Assembly (NCBI GenBank): GCA_015039465.1
Contig: MU130477.1
Location: 35,286-86,939, forward strand
Reading direction: 5' to 3'
DNA from: Phlegmacium glaucopus
Taxonomy: Eukaryota > Basidiomycota > Agaricomycetes > Agaricales > Cortinariaceae
DNA length: 51,654 bases
In this document: in pieces, positions 23,459-33,058 of the stretch
Layout: every line of letters begins with the position of its first letter
How positions within the stretch are numbered: position 1 is the stretch's first letter
Position numbers and translations under genes: made by a program
Notes under the pieces: model-generated
What the model was told of the DNA's origin: nothing
Databases searched by the model: none
What the model saw: only the letters and a program-made list of their open reading frames with translations

Positions 23459-25165
23459 TACGGTTGTTATAAGCATTCTTTGTCAAGTCGAACCCTTGTG
23501 CTATCATCCCCCGCCCTAAAAATATTTAGTCAGGAAATGCCTAAAAATGTACATAGTAGACTGACGGAAAAAGATGTATGTCAAATTCATCGCAAACCAG
23601 CTGGAGAAACCTGCGGTAGTTGACAGATTGACGAACCAGCTGCGGAGAGCAGTTAAATTCGCAACAGGAAAAGAAAAAGGACACATTACTTGAAGACTGT
23701 CGCACCACCATTTGACACGTTTATGAAAGCAAACCAGCTGAAAGCGCTCTAGTTGATCAAAATAAAGAGGGAAGATTAATTCGCTATTGAAACCAAGTAT
23801 ACACCTACTGAGAACAAAACGGCAAATAGAGGAAGACCATTCTTGGTGCAATAGGTAAAGAATCTTGGCGCTTGTCCTCGAAGTGCAAGCCCATAAAGAA
23901 CTCTGGACGAGCAGAACAGGAAACTGTTCCCGGCTGAGAATGCACTAGTGAAAACAGCTCCATTGATAATATGAGGAAGAACTGTGTTTTTGTGGGGTGT
24001 TAGTGACTAAACCAGGAATGGAGTGAAATATAAGTACCTTTGACGCCAGCACGATTCATTGCGATTACAAAGGGTGATTGTGCAGCAGTGCCAGCCTGAG
24101 TCGCTGTTTTGTTAATTATCAGTGCCAATTGTCTTTGTAGTTGCAAACTCTTTTACAATTGAGTAAGTTAGGATCATCAGATGCGACCAACATTCCTATG
24201 ATAAGAATACCAAGAATCTATGATAGCACCACATCATCAGCTGTTGTGTAAAAATGTGATTAACTGTATGGCATACATAGAAAATTAGAATGCGGTAGAA
24301 AACTCGATTGACAGCCTTGGTAATGTTGCGACGAGGACTTTCGGTTTCTGATGCAGCACTAATGGGTCCAACATCAGAAATAAGAACTAAAAAGAGACAG
24401 GCTCGGACATAATCTGTCCCAACTTACATGACGACCAGTTCCATGCCTTGGAACGAGAAGGCAGCTTGAACAATGACACCCAAAATTGCGAGGAAACAAT
24501 CTACACCAATATGTGAATGCACCAAACCAGCACGAGCAATAGGACCGGGATGTTTCCAGAACTGTTAAGTTTATTAGTCATTGTCAAACCTGCAAAGCGA
24601 AGACACATTTACTCTAAAGCCAATGCGATCATGGTCAGGGCCTCCTCCTAAGTCAATAACGAGGCCGGCAAGGATTAGACTGGTGATAAGAGTTACTAGA
24701 AGCGGATGATAAGAGTATGATAAGAGAGGATAAGTTGGAATGAAGATATTAGGACCCGATCATTTGAAACACACATTTGATAAGAGAGAATGCAAATTCA
24801 GCTGAGAATCATTCCATCCGAGTCAGCGTTGTTGGATTTTAGGATCAAAATGACCTTACATTCTCCAAAGTATCTGAATAGAAGTAAGGTTAGAACATAG
24901 ATGGTTAGAGGGATGGGTCTAATTTACCGAACACCCAAGATGTTGACCAAAGAAACGAGTACACAAAGAACCTTGATGTCAAGGAATGAGGTCCAATTTC
25001 GATACAAGTAGGTGGTTGTTGAAGCTTACACCAGTGTATGCTGGCACGTGAGATGTCTATATTGAGTGTTTACAATCAGCAAAACGAAGAACAAGTTTGC
25101 TTATGTTGCTGTCCCAGAAAGACAGAACAATAACAGCAGCTGTGATTTCGACAGGTGTCGATATG
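23459..25165 (-). pseudogene. Permease block 2 (TM4 to TM10 region)
   Basis: Exons: 25165-25093, 25056-25030, 24971-24928, 24873-24860, 24801-24775, 24695-24613, 24561-24428, 24358-24277, 24217-24157, 24103-24038, 23981-23803, 23748-23690, 23639-23566, 23515-23459. Every intron is GT-AG and phase keeps throughout, with no stop. The block ends at AQGFDLTKNAYNNR exactly where the TA target of Plavaka-1 begins. Confidence 0.88.
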
Positions 25166-25832
25166 CTATACAGTCGTATGTTAACTTGGAGTGCCCAGGT
25201 GCCAGTGATCAATCCCATTTGTCTGAAAAATCAAATTCATCCGATCAGGCATTGTGGCACCTGACAGCCTCATAGGGCAAAATAAGATTTGACAAAGCCT
25301 GACCAGGTCCGGCGGTGAAACATATCAAGTCCTTTTCAGGTGAGTATAATGATTGGTAATTGATTTATATATCCTGGTCACCACTTGCACGGTCTGCCAA
25401 CTGCCTCATAAGACCTGATCAGCATTGGCCTGTGAGATTATCAGCACATGTAAGGTTACTATACACTGTGACCAGCTTCTGAAATGAAGTCTACATGGGC
25501 TGTATCAGCTCAATATAATTTCTAGTCAGCTGAGACATTCCTTTATTGAGGGTAGAGTTTTAAACAGATTTTATTGTACATTAAATTCTCTGGTGATCAA
25601 TTTCCTGCTCATAGATATATATCACCATTGGTTATATCTACAAAATAATGCAATCCCTGGAAATTTTAGATTCATGTCATCAACAGTGGTGTTAAAGTGG
25701 TAAAGCAAGTTGGATAAGTATAGAACAACCCACATTTGTGATGGGCTCCATTTGCATCATCATTGGAGCATTGGAGCTCCTTGAAGAACTTAAAAATTAT
25801 ATCATTACTTTAACTTAGTTTTTTGATTATAA

Positions 25833-26302
25833 TATATATACTCTGCCCTCCTGACTAAATAATATATTCTGGCACTTCCTGAAGGGCTACTACCATGTAT
25901 TTTATACCAAAATGTTCAGAAAAATGAGGGTAATCCATTGGTAATAAAATAGTGATGTGAAACACACATCTGATGTGTGCTTTTATGCACTTTATGTGTA
26001 TTAATGTTTCAAAAATGCTCATATTCCCACGCTCATAATATGGTTAGATTCCCCCAATGTGTAGCTTTCTAACGATATACAATATGTCATGGTAGGCATA
26101 TTTATAAGCATAGAGCACATCATTTTACTGGATATTTTGCACTATTTTGCATATAACATGTATAAAAGTGCGTTCAACATCACTATTTTATTACCAATGG
26201 ATTCCTCTCATTTTTCTGAACATTTTGGTATAAAATACATGGTAGTAGCCCTTCAGGAAGTGCCAGAATATATTATTTAGTCAGGAGAGAAGGGTATATA
26301 TA
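25833..26302. mobile_element. Foldback MITE with 126-bp terminal inverted repeats
   Basis: 25833-25958 and 26177-26302 are inverted copies with only a handful of differences (TATATATACTCTGCCCTCC versus TATATATACCCTTCTCTCC, then near identity). A 218-bp AT-rich loop lies between. No coding capacity. Confidence 0.9.
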
Positions 26303-26327
26303 GCTGTTAGTTTCTTTATGTATACAT

Positions 26328-26400
26328 GGAATAATGGTATAGTGGTCTTTAGTGCTGTGACTTGTCATAATGGGTCATGTGTTCGATTCCCGGTAGATGT
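26328..26400 (+). repeat. tRNA-like sequence with Pol III A and B boxes (possible SINE head)
   Basis: TGGTATAGTGG (26335-26345) fits an A box and GTTCGATTCC (26381-26390) a B box, at tRNA-like spacing. Parts resemble a tRNA-Asp, but the anticodon stem and acceptor stem do not pair well, so I do not call a functional tRNA. A repeat-rich AT tail follows. Confidence 0.5.
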
Positions 26401-26660
26401 TAAAATCTTTCCCTTTTGCCTAACTCACAATACTAATAATAATACTACTACTAACAATTAATTAAGTAACTAGTTAAGTGGCCGTAAATACTACTAATGT
26501 TAATAATAATAATGAGTAAAATACTACTAGTAATACATCAGCAAGTTAGCATTTTACTTTTTCACTTTTCAACCCTTTTCAGCCTTTTCTGGGTTTCGCA
26601 AAAAGTGAAAAGCTAAAAAGTGAAGAAGCTAACTACTGGTCAACAAACTAGACTAAATTA

Positions 26661-29600
26661 CTAATCTGACAGAAATTCGTGGCAATGATGGTCTATGTAT
26701 GGGTTCACGAAGTAAGTTTGGAATGTGTCGAGGGCATTGACATGCGTAACGTAGTCAGGCAACATCCCAACACCATATTTAGGCAATAGATGAGCTCCTC
26801 TTGCAATGCTCTTCAACGGTATCACCTGGACTGGCTGATGCCTTCGTATCCCTTCAGGTTTGACGGTCCACATGCCAGTATCGGGGTCACGCTGTTCAGA
26901 AGCAGGCACAAACCAGCTCACAAGAGCACACTGAATTTGTTTTCCTGCTTCGTTGGTCTCGTAATCTGTGAACGAGAACAGGAGGCGAATTCGTGCAATG
27001 TGCATCCCTTGCATCCCAGGCTGATTCTCGTCTTCGACAACAAAAGCAGTATCATGTCGGGGGTGGCCATACCATGAGGGATTGCATCGAATGCGTTGGC
27101 GGTACATCCCACAAGGGCCACAAAGGTCACTGGGGGCATAGAAGCAGGTAATGGCAGAATGAAAAACGTAGATCTTGCTGCTGAAATTGACCCGGGTTTC
27201 AACATCATCTGGGACTGGGCAGTTAGGGTGTCGGATGGAATAGAGGAATGACTTGAATGCAGACGGGAGGTTGGGTTCATTGATGTACTGTGCCAACTTG
27301 TGAAGGTCTTTTGGATACCGTCTTACTGAGAAACACGATAAGTATATATTCAATATTGAACATAGACTTTTGAAATACCTGGTGTAGCCGCCAACATGAT
27401 CAATGAAAGAGATGGTGGTCCATTCTCAGGCCCTGCATCGTCCAGACGCCCCTCAACACCTTGCTTCTCTTGGTTTGCATCCTCATCATCATCTGATCCA
27501 CCACCCCTGTTGCTGCCAGCTGGTTCATCACCATTGAGCTCACCTTCTTCACCTTGATTTGAAGCAAAATGAGCCGCTGTGCTGCCACGGAGCAATCCTT
27601 CTCTTAATAATCTACATCATAATGCAGCAAGCTTTTCCATCCAAATGATTGTCCATAGCATTTGGATGAGCGCCCTGAAGCGACTTGACCGGCACCAAGG
27701 CTCTTTCACAGCTTTGATATGCTTTGATTCTGTGATTGACAAACAAAGGCCATTGGGGGACCCAAACAAGGTAATTGAGGTGAGATAATGAGGGAGTGCA
27801 TGCTGGTGTGGCAAAGAAATCGACTCGCGAACACCTTCTGTGATAAAGATGCAGCGGAGTTCATGGAATCACTTGAGGAGTGCTTCGGCAGTCGCAAGGG
27901 CACTGGCAGTAATTGCATTTCGCCGGAATATGTAACAGAGGTCCATAAATGTTGATATGCACTGGACCATTGTTGACGGTACATGGCCAGCAATTGCAGC
28001 AATATAAACCTATTTGCAATGTGAGTATTGTTGCATTCAGGCATAGATAGGGTTCAATAGTACCTTCATTAATGCCTTTGAGTCATCTCCAGTCCATTGT
28101 GCGAAGTCTCGACCCTCGCTGAATCAGCGAAGCCCTGCATATGATGGAACTGCAGAGATGCTATTGAGGGTCAGGTTAGGTTCAATATATTGTATACTAG
28201 GCATTATTACTTACCGTCGATCAATGTCATGTATTATTTCAAGTGCTCGAGCCTCACCATACTTGATGTGGAGATAGTCATTCACCCATGTCACTAGGTG
28301 GTCCTTAAAGGTACCTTTGATGAGTTGATGAAGGAGATCGGGTGACAGAAGGGTGTGGATATTGGCACGTGGAAATCCATGAGTAAATGACTTAGAGTTT
28401 GATTAATTCAAGATAAGTGTTTGAAATCAGAACGACTTACAACGACATCACTCCGGATCCCATAATTTTCCCAGACAGTGCCGGGATCAAAGCATTTGAT
28501 GATGAAGTCAGTCCTTTCATGTTTACGACGGCGGGTCTCATTGAGGTTATCATCCAAATTATCTGGCTTTGCCTCGCATCTAAGATGTCGATTAGCTCTG
28601 AGTTAACATAGACTATGATTGAAACACATACTTCGGACACCAACCCTGAACAATTCCTGCCAGCCAAACCTGTTCAGGATAATCAGCAATATATGGCCCA
28701 AGACTGTAGATCGCTCTTCTGAAATGACCGTCAGGGCAACGGACAACCTCTGGGACCGTCATTCCTGATCGAAGTGGTGCGAAAATTCGGGCAAGGCACA
28801 TGTGGTACATCTGGCGGACAAAACACTGATATTCAGGTCATTTTCATTGACGTTTGTTTGCTACAGTGATATAATAGGTTAGTGAAATATGTCGAAGCAA
28901 AAAAAAAATCATGACAAACTTTTCGGGATAGAAAGGAATGCGACTGGAAGGACTGCATTCCCATGAGCGCGTCGAGCAGTATTTGTGATGATCCCAGGCG
29001 ACTCATAAACTGGGTGATATTCTTGATGCCCAGTTGCGACGGAAACCGTCGTTTTGTCGCTGCCAGATATAATGGGTACAAGCATAGCCCCATGTGTACG
29101 TTTGTCTTGAGTAATTGTATCCTGAGATTGGAGTTAGTACAATGTACAGAAGTTTTGTCGAATACGCACTGCTTCATTCCATACCCAATCTCCAGACATC
29201 AGATTAGACCACACACGATCACCAGTGTGATCAAATTGGCGGTAAGGTCTGGGAGTGAAGGTACTTGTGAAGTCAGTCGTGGCAAGTTGGTGGTGCAAGA
29301 GGGTTCGAGCATTTCGTGTACAGAGTTCATATGTTTCTGTCATCCAGGCTGGCGGGTTGGGATGAATTGGACCTGCATATTTGAAGCAGATGGTGTCAAA
29401 TGGTGCGTCTCCCTCTTGAATTGCATCAATTGTTTGATAGATTTCCTCTGCTGAAGACCAAGGTAGTGGTGTGTCATCGCCCGCTTTTAAACTTGCGGCG
29501 AGCCAAAGGTTCAAGCCCTTGTTGATTTCACGCTCGGATGACTGAAGCTCTGCAAAGTGGTAGTAGGCCCAGTCGAATGCAAGTCGATCTTCAAAAGGGT

Positions 29601-29908
29601 GGTACATATTGTCTTCGGTTGCATCAGGTGCATCAAGAGGTGGTGGTCGAGTATGCGCAGGTAGAAAATTCCCATCCTTGTCGCAGGGCAAAGCTGTAAA
29701 GTGCAATCAGCAGAGAGTCTTCCACAAAATGGGATGGGTACGTACCATTTAGCTTCGGGTGATATTTGATGTGGAATTCATGAGCTGGATCAGGTTCAGA
29801 GTCGGGGGACAGTGGGCAATGATGAGTGTTATAATGTTGTGTTCGGTTGCTGGGTCGCTTAAAGGTGCGATGGCAGCCAGGATGAGTGCAAGGGAAATCT
29901 TTGGGCAT
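26661..29908 (-). pseudogene. Plavaka-family transposase, copy 2 (three in-frame stops)
   Basis: Starts with a C2H2 finger (C7, C12, H25, H29/30; PCTHPGCHRTFKRPSNRTQH). Then come PFEDRLAFDWAYYHF, LMSGDWVWNEA, SGSDKTTVSVATGHQEYHPV, GMTVPEVVRCPDGHFRRAIY, SLGPYIADYPEQVWLAGIVQ, DLLHQLIKGTFKDHLVTWVN and FAQWTGDDSKALMK. They continue with LCLSITESKHIKAVKEPW, an acidic linker (GGGSDDDEDANQE) and YVFHSAITCFYAPSDLCGP, with the end YFVNPYIDHHCHEFLSD. Introns are mostly at the same places as copy 1. TGA codons at 28126-28124, 27871-27869 and 27619-27617 fall where copy 1 or the family pattern has another residue, often Arg. No nested insertions, so this copy decayed by point mutation. Confidence 0.87.
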
Positions 29909-30247
29909 GGAAGAAATTGGTCAAGAAGGGAGATGTATTGTGGGGAGTCTGACTTGGTAAATATCAATACGTCTTAAGGTTACAAACAAACAAGGAAAAC
30001 ACACAACTTTGGGGATTTTGACCAAGATCCATGCCTGACCAAATAAAATGTGTCAGCCCCAAGCTAACACCTCTTCCCCAACCAAACGAACGGAGACTGA
30101 CACGTCTCCACCCTAACACAACAAGCCTTCCAACTTCATCTCAAAACTAATATCCACATTAGCTTCTCAACCCACATCTTAGAGTTAAGCCACGCTTACT
30201 TTGAGGTCAACCCCATTTTGAATCCTATCCAAACCTGAACCACAAAA
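29909..30247. promoter_or_regulatory. Shared divergent promoter region of Plavaka-2
   Basis: 339 bp between the two divergent start codons. Contains AC-rich runs (AACAAACAAGGAAAACACAC). Its role is inferred from layout only. Confidence 0.35.
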
Positions 30248-32491
30248 ATGGCTCGTACCCATGACATTCCCCTCACAATGCAGAAAGCTGGTGCCACGAA
30301 GGGCAAGCGGTCTCTTGAGGTGGATACCCTCGATGTTGTAGAGGTGGCACAGCCTCCACCAGGCAAGAAAGCTAAGACAGCTGTCAGCAAGTCTAAACAG
30401 CAGGTCAAAGCCGACAACCCACCAACCAGTGAACCTGACCAAGTGGTCGCCACCAGGACGACAAGGACAAGGAAGGAGCCGAAGCAACCCGAACCTGAGG
30501 CTCAAGTACGACGCTCAGATCGAGCTCACGTCGCAAAGCCTGCAGGGCCTCAGAAACGGAAACGACGAACTAGGGAAGAGATAGCCGCCGATAAGGCTAA
30601 GGCAGAAGCGGAAAAGAAACGACAAGATGAACTTACCAAGGAGAATCATCGCATAATGGCAAAGATGGACATCGACAAGGACATTGACAGGGCTGAAACT
30701 GCCATCCGAACCATCAGGACCTTTGCCGAGATTGAGGATGAAAGTGGTGAGGAGTTCATAGGGTACGCAGCCATTGAGGATTCCGAATCTGAATCGGATG
30801 GTGGGGCTGAAGATGCACTGACACTGAAGGTCAGATTTCCAAGTTGAATTCAGGCTACCAAAGTACTCACCTTGCCTAACAGGAGACGAACAAAGCGCTT
30901 CAACAGCAGATCAAAGCGCTCAAAGCACAAGTAGACAGTGGTAAGAAGAAAGGGAAAGGTGGGAAGAAGTGAGTCACAGCCTGGCGTTTACAAATGACAT
31001 TGATTGATAAGATAACAGGACATCCCAAAAGGTCACTTTTGCATCCGGGCTTCTCCCAGATTGGAACTTGGAGGCCGATTTGATCAAGGAACCTGTGAAA
31101 AAGCAAATGCATGTCCAGATTTTGGCCGGTGGACTCGAAGATTCTGATGCAGAAGGTGTCAATCTGTTCCCTCCCTCATCGAAGCCTGGACCTCACACAC
31201 TCACCGAAGAAGAGCTGACGAAGGGTGCTCAGCAAGCCAAATGAGACCTCTCACTCCGAAATGAGGCAAGTACCTTCTCTACAAATTTATAAAATTTCTG
31301 ATATGGAGTCAATCAAGCTTGTGTCTATTGAGGAGGAGTATGCTCCTCGTGCAGCTGCAAAAATGGTTGCAGTGAAGATCCCACCCCTGGTTCACGTCAA
31401 GACAGAGAAGCATAAGGAAGATTCCATGCCAGTCAAAGCACAAATGTCCAAGAAAGGCTCTGTAGTCAAGACCACAGTCACCGTGAAGTCAAAGCCTCAA
31501 TGCTTGAATGGTAATAATGTCCAAATGTCTCATCTCCTAGAATTCACAGAAGCAGAGTGGCGGGGCAGCTTCCTTCCAACACTTTATGACAAATTCTTCA
31601 GCTCTGATAAGCCATTTGATGCCTTCTATCATGGAAGCGATTGATTTGTTGCCTTGCTGCAGGTCATCATCGAAGAGGTTTACCCCAACATTGAGTATAC
31701 AATTACCTCGTCAGATGCTATCTATTTATTGCTGAGCCATTTTTTCTGTTCTATTATCACAATTTTGATTCTCTTTTCTGTCTAGGTGTATAATCATGTC
31801 AACGAGAAACAGTCCAATATCGGTTCCAATGCCATCAACCTTGTGAAAAAGCAGCTCGACACTTTCAAAGATGAGCAAGCAGCCAAGCACTGGCTTCGGT
31901 GGGCTCTATGTGTCACAGATGGTCCACTTTTTTCAAGGAGCCATCGCCAATGGGTTCGCCAATTGACCAGAAAGATCTGGCATATGAAGTAAGCTAATAT
32001 TTCTGCCCCAAAGAAGTATAGCTCTGATAGATACAGTTTCCTGGAGGTCGCTTGCTCAGCCCTTTCATCATCAACCTTGCTACCCCTCTTCTTAGCCTCA
32101 GGGCTGGCTCAGTCTCGGACAATGGATATCCAAAAGGTCTTGTCGCGTTGATCATGGGAGCGGTAAGTACAGCCCAAGTAATGATAGATCTCAGGCTGTT
32201 TCTCACAGGCTTGTATTCCAGCTTGAGCGTGCTGTCAAACATCTTTCCAAGCCATCCACTAAGGTGAAGGAATTCTCGAAGGAGTTTTGGGGATCACAGG
32301 TTGATACATACTACGACGGTTTCAAAGGAAAGAAAGGTGTCCCAGAAACTCGCTGGAAAGAATTGGTGGCGGCCTGTTTGGGACATTCCGAGGACAGCGA
32401 TGACAATACACTTGACGCCGATTTGTCTATCTTGGACAATGATCGTGCTTGTGTCTTCAATTTTTGTAGCCCAGTCAAATCTTGTGCTTGA
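30248..32491 (+). pseudogene. Plavaka partner protein (cargo ORF), copy 2
   Basis: N-terminal basic region with RRSDRAHVAKPAGPQKRKRR, then a coiled coil (EEIAADKAKAEAEKKRQDEL, ENHRIMAKMDIDKDIDRAE) and an acidic stretch (EDSESESDGGAED). The C-terminal domain contains FTEAEWRGSFLPTLYDKFFS, SDKPFDAFYHGSD, VIIEEVYPNIEYTITSSD, SPFIINLATPLLSL, LERAVKHLS and FWGSQVDTYYDGF. It shares its overall plan with the partner gene of Plavaka-1. Several GT-AG introns. TGA codons in frame at 31242-31244 and 31642-31644 make it a pseudogene. The high charge and coiled coil suggest nucleic-acid or protein binding, but no function is established. Confidence 0.75.
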
Positions 32492-33058
32492 TCCTGCATT
32501 TAATACTCATAATACTTGTCAGCAGAATTATATAGATACATACTTCGCTTTTCCTAGCTTTCTGTCACTTTCTGTAGCTTTTCTGCTTTTCCTTTCCCTT
32601 GAGCAACGTAAAAAGTAGCCAGCTTTTTTGAATTAGGCACGTGGCTTTTTGAACCTGCCGCTTTTGTCCCTTTTTGCCACTTTTTTCCCTTGTACAAGCA
32701 GAAAAAAGCTATTTGCTAAACTACTGATGCTAATAAGTAAGTAAATACTTGATAAGTAAGTAAGTAAAGTAAGGTCGGAAATTCTGGTAAGACAGTAAGT
32801 GTAGTATTTTTCACCTGATAGCCTGGGTCTCTCAGTACCAACAAGGTGGATCAGGATATGTCAGGCCCTACCCATCCTGGTACAGTTTTTAAGTATTGAT
32901 AGTGTCTGTATACAGTGCAGAGTCTATCAAAGATTATAAACGTTGATTGAAAGTGACATAGTGACCTGCCACCTGACAACCTTATAGCACCTGACATGGT
33001 CCTCTATCACTCTATGATACCCCATATGTTTTTTTTGATTTTTCAGACATTTACTCAC

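Larger units (their letters stand above)
26536..32729. mobile_element. Plavaka-2: two-gene Plavaka DNA transposon, 6194 bp
   Basis: Ends CATCAGCAAGTTAGCA and (inverted) CATCAGTAGTTTAGCA, with 13 of 16 matching. TA precedes the left end; CTA follows the right end, so the target duplication is blurred. Same architecture as Plavaka-1 but in the opposite orientation: transposase (-) 26661-29908 and partner gene (+) 30248-32491, divergent. AAAAGTG/AAAAGC words crowd both ends. Confidence 0.85.
25220..33049. mobile_element. Nest in a permease intron (element X with Plavaka-2 inside)
   Basis: Outer ends share TGTCTGAAAAATCAAA in inverted orientation. The flanks suggest a TT duplication. Both lie in one intron whose donor (GTGAGT at 33058) and acceptor (TATAG at 25166) join TNA to ISTPVEITAA. 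Without the insert the intron would be 61 bp. Element X proper is 25220-26535 plus 32730-33049, with CACCTGACA/TGTCAGGTG motifs near both ends. It holds Plavaka-2, a foldback MITE and a tRNA-like region. Its class is unknown. Confidence 0.65.

Noticed and set aside
24061..25275. Independent small genes in the 24-25 kb region
   Set aside because: The pieces are consecutive short exons of the minus-strand permease with matching phases.
26328..26400. Functional tRNA gene
   Set aside because: A and B boxes are present but acceptor and anticodon stems do not pair.
30185..30505. Minus-strand ORF opposite the Plavaka-2 partner gene
   Set aside because: Overlaps the coding frame of the partner gene, which has homology to copy 1; the antisense frame has none.
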